Below, one piece after another: positions 16,727 to 23,854 of a DNA stretch of 64,000 nt; position 1 is the first letter of the stretch; each line of letters opens with the position of its first letter. Source of the DNA: Xenorhabdus beddingii (GTDB lineage: Bacteria; Pseudomonadota; Gammaproteobacteria; Enterobacterales; Enterobacteriaceae); assembly GCF_002127545.1 (NCBI RefSeq), contig NZ_MUBK01000011.1, forward strand, positions 57,946 to 121,945, in the 5' to 3' direction. The notes beneath the pieces were generated by a model that was not told the DNA's origin, ran no database searches, and was given only the letters and a program-made list of their open reading frames with translations. A program made the translations under genes and the position numbers.

Positions 16727-17936
16727 AATGTTCCGTGGATTTTATCGGATATTGGGTGCAAGTCTGGTTACTGCGCTGGCTGTGAACCTCTTATCATGCC
16801 ACGGGGAAAAGTCTAAGCCTTTATCGGAACAGTCAAGCACGCAGACATACCGTCAGCAACAATTGACGGATTTTGCTGATCCCCACCTCGCGCTACTGGC
16901 GGATAAGCTGCGTCACAGCGATACCCGTCAGCTTCATTTTGTGCAATTGGGAGATTCACACACCGCCGCCGATTTCTTTACCGGCAAATTGCGCAACTTA
17001 TTGCAGAACCGTTATGGCGATGCGGGGCCGGGTTTCATTCCTCCGATCAGCATCCCCGGCCAGCGTAACGCTGCGGTACAGGTGACGGAGAATAAAACCG
17101 GCTGGTGGCTTTCAAGCAGCCGCAAAGAGAATCGGGCGGACTATCCTCTGGGCGGGTTTATTGCCATTCCGGAAAGTGCCAGCAGCACAATACGGTTGGC
17201 TTTATCTCCCTCCAGCCTTGATAAGTACAGAATAAGCACGCTCTATCAATCCCATGAGGCGACTAAAATCAGGGCGCAGTTTACTTCAATGCAAGTATGG
17301 GATTTACCCGCGACAAGCAGTGAATGGCGTTTCTCACCACAACAGAACGTTAATTTCCCCGTTACGCTCTACCCGCAGGATACGCAATTGAAAATCGGCG
17401 GCTGGCTGATAAAGCGCCAAAGCCCCGGCATCATGCTATCGGCATTGGGCATAAATGGTGCCACCATTAATATGCTGGATAAATGGCAGCCTCAGTGGAT
17501 CGATACGTTGGCTCAGATGAAACCCGATTTGGTGATCCTCGCTTACGGCACTAATGAAGCCTTTAATGATTCTCTGGATTTGGTGGCGTATCAGAACGCA
17601 CTGACATCCAAAGTCAAAGATATTCGCAAGAGGATACCGCAAGCCGTTATCCTGCTGATTGGGCCGAATGACTCACTGCAAAATAAAGCGGCGGCAAGCT
17701 GTGGTGAACAACAACCTGCCCTGCTCAACGACATTATCCGCATTCAGCAAGCCGTCGCCCAAAAACAACACACCCTGTTCTGGGATTGGCGGGAATATAT
17801 GGGCGGGCCGTGTTCAGTCAAAGCATGGGCGCAGCAAGATCTTGCACGTCCTGATTATGTCCACCTTTCCGCTGCTGGCTATGAACGCAGTGCCGAAGCG
17901 CTTTATAAGCAGTTTGTCGGTTTGGTTGAGCGGTGA
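16713..17936 (+). CDS. SGNH-hydrolase lipoprotein, O-acetylpeptidoglycan esterase-like (Ape1-like)
   Basis: 407 residues. A lipobox is visible in AVNLLSCHGEK (Cys about 29), giving a lipoprotein. The SGNH motifs are FVQLGDSHTAADFF (about 70-83), GTNEAFND (about 277-284) and the Asp/His pair in RPDYVHLSAAGY (about 380-391). A carbohydrate-binding-like beta domain may fill residues 130-240. In the PatA/PatB/Ape1 arrangement the third gene removes acetyl groups, setting which strands lytic enzymes can use. A second transferase role cannot be excluded. Confidence 0.75.
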   Translation: MQPSKMFRGFYRILGASLVTALAVNLLSCHGEKSKPLSEQSSTQTYRQQQLTDFADPHLALLADKLRHSDTRQLHFVQLGDSHTAADFFTGKLRNLLQNRYGDAGPGFIPPISIPGQRNAAVQVTENKTGWWLSSSRKENRADYPLGGFIAIPESASSTIRLALSPSSLDKYRISTLYQSHEATKIRAQFTSMQVWDLPATSSEWRFSPQQNVNFPVTLYPQDTQLKIGGWLIKRQSPGIMLSALGINGATINMLDKWQPQWIDTLAQMKPDLVILAYGTNEAFNDSLDLVAYQNALTSKVKDIRKRIPQAVILLIGPNDSLQNKAAASCGEQQPALLNDIIRIQQAVAQKQHTLFWDWREYMGGPCSVKAWAQQDLARPDYVHLSAAGYERSAEALYKQFVGLVER

Positions 17937-17950
17937 ATAAGCCCATAAAA

Positions 17951-17982
17951 AACGGCACCTGAATCAATGATAAGGTGCCGTT
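17951..17982. terminator. Terminator between the acetylation operon and the gnt operon
   Basis: AACGGCACCT (17951-17960) pairs with AGGTGCCGTT (17973-17982). A T-run follows on the minus strand, so it mainly ends the gnt transcript and may act both ways. Confidence 0.8.
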
Positions 17983-18016
17983 GGCAAGCGCTCAGAAAGG
18001 TTTTAGTTTTCGAACA

Positions 18017-19354
18017 TCACAATATTGCGAAGTAAATCATGCCCACCATCGCGCCGGTGGTGCCGAGAATGGTTTCCATCATCGTCCACGTTTTCAGGGT
18101 TTGTGCTTCTGTCGCGCCCGTAAATTTACCGAACAACCAGAAGCCGGAATCATTCACATGGCTGAGAACCAGCGATCCGCCTGCAATACACACTGACAAC
18201 GCCGCCATTTGTGCACCGGAATACCCCAATTCACCAATCACGGGTAAAACCAGCCCCACGGTGGTTAAACACGCGACCGTTGCCGAACCCTGGATCACAC
18301 GCACTGCGCCCGACAGAATAAAGCACGCCAGCGCGATTGGCAGACCCGCACCGATCAACGCATTCCCCAATGCAGGCCCAACCCCGGAATCCACCAATAC
18401 TTGTTTGAACACCCCCCCAGCGCCGGTCACCAGCAGGATAATCCCCGCAGGTTGAATCGCCGCCGAACAGACATCCATCACTTTCTCTTTGCTCATGCCC
18501 CGACGGATCGCCAGACCATAAATCGCCACCAAACAGGCAATCAGAATCGCGGTGAAAGGATGTCCAATAAATTCCAGCCAGTGATATAGCGTCGATTGCG
18601 GATCAACAAAACGCGCGCCGATGGTTTTCAATCCCACCAACACCAGAGGGAACAGCACCAGCGCCAGACTGAAACCAAAGGAAGGCATTTGGCTTTTGCC
18701 AATGCTGGGGGTACTCAGATCTTTGGGCAAATCCAGCGTGACATATTTGCTGATGAAATTACCGTATATCGGGCCAGCCAGTAACATGCCGGGGATCGCC
18801 GCACTCAGGCCAATCAGGATCATCCAGCCAAAATCTGCCCCCATTTGAGAAGCCAGCATCATAGGCACCGGCCCCGGCACCAGAAACGCGGCAGCGGCGG
18901 CAACACCGGCAAACAGGGGAAGTGCCAGTTTGACAACATTGCCGTTGGTGCGACGGGCAACAGCAAAAACCACGCCAATCAACAGGACGACCGCGACATC
19001 AAAAAACAGGGGTAATGCGCAAATAAGCCCGGCCATTCCCAGCGCATAATTGGCCCGTTTTTCACCAAAACTCCCCAACAGTTTCACCGCAATCTGATCG
19101 AGCGCCCCGGTTTCATGCAGGATCTTGCCAAACATCGCCCCCAGAGCCACAACAACCGCGAGGAACCCCAACGTGCCCGCCATCCCGTTTTGCATCGTCT
19201 GGGTGATTTTTTCCAATGGCATTCCAGAAAAAATGCCTGCTCCCATTGAAACCAGCATCAGCGCAATAAAAGCGTGCATTCTGGCTTTCATCACCAGAAA
19301 TAGTAACAGGAGAACCGATCCAACCGCCGTCAGAACCAGCGTTAAGGTACTCAT
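18017..19354 (-). CDS. gntU: Gluconate permease, GntP family (GntU-like)
   Basis: 445 residues with about 12 to 14 membrane helices, as in GntP-family gluconate:H+ symporters. Typical stretches are GLICALPLFFDVAVVLLIGVVF, FLVPGPVPMMLASQMGADFG, the GAGGVFKQVL region and the SHVNDSGFWLFGKF motif near the C-terminus. It imports gluconate for the kinase encoded just upstream. The ATG overlaps the kinase stop by 4 bp (ATGA), so translation is coupled. GntT- and GntU-type permeases are close and I cannot separate them with certainty; the gntK-adjacent position favours GntU. Confidence 0.9.
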   Translation of the reverse strand: MSTLTLVLTAVGSVLLLLFLVMKARMHAFIALMLVSMGAGIFSGMPLEKITQTMQNGMAGTLGFLAVVVALGAMFGKILHETGALDQIAVKLLGSFGEKRANYALGMAGLICALPLFFDVAVVLLIGVVFAVARRTNGNVVKLALPLFAGVAAAAAFLVPGPVPMMLASQMGADFGWMILIGLSAAIPGMLLAGPIYGNFISKYVTLDLPKDLSTPSIGKSQMPSFGFSLALVLFPLVLVGLKTIGARFVDPQSTLYHWLEFIGHPFTAILIACLVAIYGLAIRRGMSKEKVMDVCSAAIQPAGIILLVTGAGGVFKQVLVDSGVGPALGNALIGAGLPIALACFILSGAVRVIQGSATVACLTTVGLVLPVIGELGYSGAQMAALSVCIAGGSLVLSHVNDSGFWLFGKFTGATEAQTLKTWTMMETILGTTGAMVGMIYFAIL

Positions 19355-19911
19355 TGATGAACCTCGCTAATATGCTCAGGGTTGTTTATTGTGAACTCAA
19401 TAAGTTGCAGGGTGTTTTTGATGACTTCATCAAGAACGGGTTTGATATCAATATGATGGACATCTTTTTCATCGCGGGTCGGCTCTTCCAATGTTTCAAA
19501 TTGTGAGATCAACATTTGTGGCTTGAAGAAGTGCCCCTTGCGTGCTTTCAGACGGCTTTCGATTAAATCAAATTCTCCCTTCATATAGAGAAATGACAGG
19601 TTTGTATTGCCATCACGCAACCTATCCCGATAGCTTTTTTTCAAGGCAGAGCACACGAGCAAGGAGATAGGATTAGTGCGCTGCATGGCAAAAATGGCGT
19701 TGTTGAGTGCCTGCAACCACGGCTGGCGATCCTCATCATTCAAAGCGTGGCCCTGGGCCATTTTCGTAATATTGGTGCGGGGATGGAGGAAATCGCCATC
19801 CAGAAACGCAGCCCCCAGCTCATGGGCAACACCACTGGCAACTGCGGATTTACCGCTGCCGGATACCCCCATCAATACAAAAACATGGTTTGGCTGTTGG
19901 GTATCGCTCAT
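19351..19911 (-). CDS. gntK: Gluconokinase
   Basis: 186 residues with the P-loop in LMGVSGSGKSAVA (about 13-25), then FLDGDFLHPRTNITKMAQGHAL and RQPWLQALN, and finally SALKKSYRDRLR, the signature of thermoresistant gluconokinases. It phosphorylates gluconate to 6-phosphogluconate for the pentose phosphate or Entner-Doudoroff routes. It is first in a two-gene operon with the permease. A pair of GntR operators lies upstream at 20005-20042. Confidence 0.95.
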   Translation of the reverse strand: MSDTQQPNHVFVLMGVSGSGKSAVASGVAHELGAAFLDGDFLHPRTNITKMAQGHALNDEDRQPWLQALNNAIFAMQRTNPISLLVCSALKKSYRDRLRDGNTNLSFLYMKGEFDLIESRLKARKGHFFKPQMLISQFETLEEPTRDEKDVHHIDIKPVLDEVIKNTLQLIEFTINNPEHISEVHQ

Positions 19912-20004
19912 ATCAAACTCCTTTATGAAAATCTTATTTTTTGGCTATTGCGATGATTTATCTACAAAACCTTAGCCATGAAACATGACCTGAAAATATA
20001 GCCC

Positions 20005-20042
20005 GTTAATGTTACCGGTAACTTATTACCGGTAACATTAAC
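20005..20042. promoter_or_regulatory. Double GntR operator upstream of gntK
   Basis: Two copies of the palindromic GntR site (ATGTTACCGGTAAC at 20009-20022, GTTACCGGTAACAT-like at 20025-20038) are arranged as one perfect inverted repeat: 17 bp arms at 20005-20021 and 20026-20042 with a 4-nt centre CTTA. The LacI-type repressor encoded next door is the expected ligand; gluconate would relieve repression. The arms could also form an RNA hairpin in the leader. Confidence 0.88.
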
Positions 20043-20144
20043 AGCAGGGCAGGATGGTGAGCAATCAATCAGGATCGTCAAAAAATGAAAATGTGAGGCT
20101 TATCGCACTTGAAGAGGGGGATAGAGCATTTTGATCTACAAAAA

Positions 20145-21140
20145 TTAAACACTTTCACCTAATGAAAGGGTAAATCCAACATCAATCAAAGTCTGTTCCG
20201 GCTTTTCCCCTTTCAGGCGGGCAAGCAGGGCTTCTGCCGCTTTGCGTCCCATCAGGTCACGGGGGGTCAGCACACTGGCCAGTTTCGGTGTCATGACCTG
20301 ACCAATATCGTGACCATGAAAACCCGCTACCGCAATCTCTTCCGGCACTTTGATCCCCTGACGCTGGCACTCGAAGATTGCCCCAATGGCGATATCATCA
20401 TTGGTGCAAAACAAACCATCAACTTCGGGGTATTTCTGGCAGGTTTCCTGCAAAAGCTGTGCCCCCAGAGAATAGGATGAACTGGCTGGCGTCATGACTT
20501 TTCTTGGCGGGAGACCTGCACTTCGCATCGCCGCCTCAAACCCTTGCAAACGGATCAACGTCCGTTCATCCTGCCGGGCACCGAGGTAGATCACGTTCTG
20601 GCAGCCACGTTCGATCATCGCCATCGTCATCTGATGCGCGGCGGCAAAATTATCGATTCCCACGGCAATATCAAGGCAAGGTGATACGCAGTCCATTAAT
20701 TCCACCACGGGAATGCCGACCGTTTGCAATATTTTCAATGTCTTGGGAGTATGCGTGCGTTCTGCCAGAATCAGGCCATCAATATTGTAAGCAAGCAGGG
20801 AGAGTAAACGTTCTTCTTCTTTCTGGGCTGAATACCCATAGTGGGCAAGCATGGTCTGATAGCCATTGCGATCGGTGACATATTCGATCCCACGGATCAC
20901 TTCGGCAAAAACTTGGTTAGTCAATGAAGGGAGCAAAACGCCTATCGCACGACTGGTAGAATTGGAAAGAATATCCGGTACACGATTGGGGATGTACCCC
21001 AATTGATCCACCGCTTCGGCAATTCGTTTCCCCAACGCTTCAGAAACCTGATCCGGGTTACGTAAAAAACGGCTGACCGTCATTTTAGTAACCCCAACGA
21101 GGTCTGCAACATTTTGTAAAGCTGGGCGTTTTTTCTTCAT
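20145..21140 (-). CDS. gntR: Gluconate operon repressor GntR (LacI family)
   Basis: 331 residues from ATG 21140 (MKKKRPALQ), the same length as E. coli GntR. A longer in-frame ORF to 21200 is not supported. The N-terminal helix-turn-helix is LQNVADLVGVTKMTVSRFLRNP. The hinge and periplasmic-binding-like domain contain SRAIGVLLPSLTNQVFAEVIRG, TERTHTPKTL-like and AGFHGHDIGQVM. It represses gluconate uptake and phosphorylation genes in the absence of gluconate through the operators at 20005-20042. It has its own promoter upstream and is codirectional with gntK. Confidence 0.95.
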   Translation of the reverse strand: MKKKRPALQNVADLVGVTKMTVSRFLRNPDQVSEALGKRIAEAVDQLGYIPNRVPDILSNSTSRAIGVLLPSLTNQVFAEVIRGIEYVTDRNGYQTMLAHYGYSAQKEEERLLSLLAYNIDGLILAERTHTPKTLKILQTVGIPVVELMDCVSPCLDIAVGIDNFAAAHQMTMAMIERGCQNVIYLGARQDERTLIRLQGFEAAMRSAGLPPRKVMTPASSSYSLGAQLLQETCQKYPEVDGLFCTNDDIAIGAIFECQRQGIKVPEEIAVAGFHGHDIGQVMTPKLASVLTPRDLMGRKAAEALLARLKGEKPEQTLIDVGFTLSLGESV

Positions 21141-21928
21141 TTTCAATGTAATGCAATCAGTTATTGATACGTACAGACGAATAGCCTGCGGTTTTAGCAC
21201 ATTTATACACTATAACAACATGCTTTTTGGCGAAAAATGCAGGGTAACTCTCACTGATTTATCAATTGTCTTGCAAAATGTGATGAGCTACACGCGCCTG
21301 AGTAGGTCCCGATGGGTCAGGAAAATGAGAGGAATTTATACAGTAAAAAAGGGGAATACTTAAGCCCACCACAACTAACAATAACATTTGAAAAAATATT
21401 ATTAATTAATAGGTTAAGTGAAAAATTATATTTATTTATTTTTGTTCTTCATGTGATCATTATCATCAGCACAATAATGACATGCCCAAAATGCAATTAT
21501 AGATGGAATCACTACCGTAAAAAATAACATCATTTTTACTCCTCTTAAATCGATAGAATTTTGCAAGATCTCTACCTTATTCTGCATCAAAAAGCAAAGG
21601 TTATTTGTTCAACCCAGAGCTGAAGCGCAACAGCCCCTGCTGGCACTCCATCCTGTCAGAGAATATGGTCAATAAGAAAAAATATTAAATAACTTATTAA
21701 ATACATAATTAATCAAATGACCGATGGATAAATAAAGATTAGACAAGATATTACCAACCGTCTAGTAAAATACCCCAGCCGTGCTGCTGGCTATTGCATT
21801 TCCGTTATCATATTTCACCGTTAAAATACTCAAATTAATTAAAACCACCAAGTTATTAACCATTGCATTATCTTGGATGGTCTTTATTTCTATTGGCTTT
21901 TTTACACAATGATTACCAACTAAAATAA
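21141..21928. other. Region between gntR and CRISPR array A, 788 bp
   Basis: AT-rich, with no supported gene. It is on the leader-distal (trailer) side of array A. A plus-strand frame at 21312-21527 has no ribosome binding site or recognisable features. No further repeat copies seen. Confidence 0.4.
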
Positions 21929-22505
21929 TAACTTATCCCCGTAGGTACGGGGAACACATGTGTCTCTGTCCTGTGGATACCAAGCGATGCGGTTTATCCC
22001 CGTAGGTACGGGGAACACTTCTGGCTGTTTCTGCATCGTTTAAACCAATTCGGTTTATCCCCGTAGGTACGGGGAACACTCAGCGCAGTGAATCTTGCGC
22101 CGTGACAGACGCGGTTTATCCCCGTAGGTACGGGGAACACAAACGTATTTCCTTTTACTTTTCTAAAAACGACGGTTTATCCCCGTAGGTACGGGGAACA
22201 CGGTTCAGGTTAGCCATTTACTACCTCCTTTCCGGTTTATCCCCGTAGGTACGGGGAACACTTCTGCCAGTCCCATAACAAAGAGCATTTTTTCGGTTTA
22301 TCCCCGTAGGTACGGGGAACACCGAAACAGCACCACTGACGGCCTCAGATAACACGGTTTATCCCCGTAGGTACGGGGAACACATGTTTAACGTCAGGGA
22401 AAATATGACTGGGGTCGGTTTATCCCCGTAGGTACGGGGAACACTATTCCCTGTCTGGGGAATGCCAGCGGTTGACCGGTTTATCCCCGTAGGTACGGGG
22501 AACAC
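21929..22505 (-). CRISPR. CRISPR array A, type I-E, 10 repeats and 9 spacers
   Basis: The 29-bp repeats on the transcribed (minus) strand begin GTGTTCCCCGTACCTACGGG and end GATAAACCG. Repeat starts on the plus strand are 21929, 21990, 22051, 22112, 22173, 22233, 22294, 22355, 22416 and 22477. Spacers are 32 nt, except one of 31 nt at 22202-22232. The repeat forms a 7-bp stem with a CC loop, the Cas6e substrate. The repeat at 21929 is degenerate at its transcribed 3' end (GATAAGTTA), marking the trailer end. The leader is at 22506-22566, so transcription runs leftward, away from cas3. Confidence 0.98.
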
Positions 22506-22566
22506 TCTAATTTTATCCGTCTGTTTTATAAAATCTTTTTAGAGGGGAATAATTCTACCATTTTTT
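22506..22566 (-). promoter_or_regulatory. Leader of CRISPR array A
   Basis: This 61-nt stretch matches the leader of array C (32562-32622) at about 54 of 61 positions, including GGATAAAATTAGA abutting the first repeat and TGGTAGAATT upstream. The conservation identifies the adaptation-active end. Confidence 0.85.
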
Positions 22567-22663
22567 TCGCTTATGAGGCTAAACCATAGGCATAATGGAG
22601 ACGTGCTTATAGTGATTTGCTACACTGTACTATCACTCACTGCCTTTGGCAGATATGGCTAAG

Positions 22664-22753
22664 GTGTTCCCCGTGAGTACGGGGATAAACCGTTGTTATT
22701 TTCTCTGCTAGTTGTTATCAATATGTGTTCCCCGTACCTACGGGGATAACTAC
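22664..22753 (+). CRISPR. Leaderless mini-CRISPR B: two variant repeats, one spacer
   Basis: Repeat 1 (22664-22692) differs from the others in the loop (CCCCGTGAGTACGGGG) but still pairs, with one G-U. Repeat 2 (22725-22753) has the normal hairpin but a degenerate 3' end (ATAACTAC). The spacer is 22693-22724 (32 nt). The orientation is plus, opposite to array A. The sequence upstream does not resemble the shared leader of arrays A and C. The first 12 spacer nt (TTGTTATTTTCT) recur at 22828-22839 next to an AAG PAM. It may be a relic array or a dedicated crRNA-like regulator; see findings. Confidence 0.85.
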
Positions 22754-22824
22754 TTCCTTAGACAAGAAATTTGTATACCACAATAACTTAACCAGTTGAT
22801 AATTTTTAATATATTATTTTTCTT

Positions 22825-22859
22825 AAGTTGTTATTTTCTTTTTCAGTTGAAATTTGACT
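22825..22859 (+). promoter_or_regulatory. Partial self-target (PAM plus seed) of the mini-CRISPR spacer
   Basis: AAG at 22825-22827, the canonical type I-E PAM, is followed by 12 consecutive matches to the 5' end (seed) of the mini-CRISPR spacer. The next 20 positions match only in part (AGTTG at 22845-22849 is again identical). Such seed-only complementarity normally permits Cascade binding without interference. The site ends on the TTGACT hexamer of the promoter predicted for the HTH gene. Confidence 0.6.
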
Positions 22860-22881
22860 TTACACAAATGCCTGCTAATGT
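22854..22881 (+). promoter_or_regulatory. Candidate promoter of the small HTH gene
   Basis: TTGACT (22854-22859) and TAATGT (22876-22881) with 16-bp spacing and an upstream TGC (extended -10). It gives a leader of about 37 nt to ATG 22925. The -10 is weak, so this is tentative. Confidence 0.4.
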
Positions 22882-22924
22882 TTATTACAATAATCAAACA
22901 GAAAAATTTTTATGGGGATCACTC

Positions 22925-23176
22925 ATGACACGCTATCCAGCCGAATTCAAACGTGCCATCCAAGAAAAAATGTTGCCTCCACATAATGTCAGCGTCTCTT
23001 CCCTATCTAAAACGCTAGGAATCCCCACAAGTACCCTATCGGACTGGCGAAAAAATGCGTTGGCTGCAAAGAAAAACCATTCCCCAGGAAAAACTCAACA
23101 TCAGAAAAAAACACCGCCACAAAAAACCGGTCAGGATCTATTACAGGCCACCATAAAGGTAACTATCAAAATTTAA
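22925..23176 (+). CDS. Small transposase-like helix-turn-helix protein, or transposase remnant
   Basis: 83 residues from ATG 22925 (MTRYPAEFKRAIQEKMLPP), preceded by GGGGA at about 22914-22918. Residues 1-50 form a transposase-orfA-type HTH (VSSLSKTLGIPTSTLSDWRKNAL). Residues 51-83 are a basic, low-complexity tail. The frame remains open upstream to 22796 but lacks coding character. It could be a decayed IS fragment or a domesticated DNA-binding protein. Its position between the mini-CRISPR and the cas operon, with a PAM-bearing partial target over its predicted promoter, favours a controlled gene, but that is inference. Confidence 0.5.
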   Translation: MTRYPAEFKRAIQEKMLPPHNVSVSSLSKTLGIPTSTLSDWRKNALAAKKNHSPGKTQHQKKTPPQKTGQDLLQATIKVTIKI

Positions 23177-23363
23177 ATTATGGCACTACGGAATTATCAC
23201 CATTATTTCCCCACATAAATCTAAATGTGATCGAGGTTCCATATCATAATTAACACTAATGAAAAATCGCCAGAAAATAGGGTAAATTATCCACACCCGT
23301 TGTTACCCTAAAATATTTAACTGACTTTTGAAATAGAACGCTATTTTAATACAGGAAAACATC

Positions 23364-23801
23364 TTGCACACTAAAACTAAAACAGAATATTGGAATCGGA
23401 TGGTGCCAGAGCTGACCGTGACAAATTTTCCCGCTTCACTCGATTTCTATCAGCGAATATTGGGATTTGAAATATTAATCCGGCGGGAAAATCCCGATTT
23501 TGTCTATTTAGGGTTGGGAGAGGCACAATTAATGTTGGAAGCCTATCACGACAGTGGCTGGAATACCGGAGAACTCAACAAACCTCTAGGTCGTGGCATC
23601 AATTTTCAAATTGAATTGGATGATATAGAACCAATATTGACCAGTCTACAAATCAATGGAATCGCGCTGTATCGCCCACTGGAAGATAATTATTATTGCA
23701 TTGGTGATAATACCCAAGTTTGCCAACGGGAATTCTTGGTTCAAGACCCCGATGGTTATTTACTCCGGTTCAGCCAATATATCGAACACCAACAAGAGTA
23801 A
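23364..23801 (+). CDS. VOC-family (glyoxalase/bleomycin-resistance-like) protein
   Basis: 145 residues starting at TTG 23364 with AGGAAA upstream; ATG 23400 (MVPELTVTNF) is an alternative. The fold signature is two beta-alpha-beta-beta-beta units: PELTVTNFPASLDFYQRILGFEILIRR (about 14-40) and INFQIELDDIEPILTSLQINGI with LVQDPDGYLLRFSQYIEHQ at the end. Metal-ligand-like residues are Glu in LMLEAY and the conserved Glu/Asp positions, but the substrate is unknown. It lies 53 bp upstream of cas3 on the same strand and might be read through into the cas operon. It is not a known type I-E component. Confidence 0.8.
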   Translation: MHTKTKTEYWNRMVPELTVTNFPASLDFYQRILGFEILIRRENPDFVYLGLGEAQLMLEAYHDSGWNTGELNKPLGRGINFQIELDDIEPILTSLQINGIALYRPLEDNYYCIGDNTQVCQREFLVQDPDGYLLRFSQYIEHQQE

Positions 23802-23854
23802 CTCTATTTCGTTAATGAGGGTCGGTTGAACATTTATTTCACCGTAAAAAAAAC

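Noticed and set aside
22558..22663. Possible leader for the mini-CRISPR
   Set aside because: Compared with the leader shared by arrays A and C; apart from the end of array A's own leader there is no similarity in the plus orientation.
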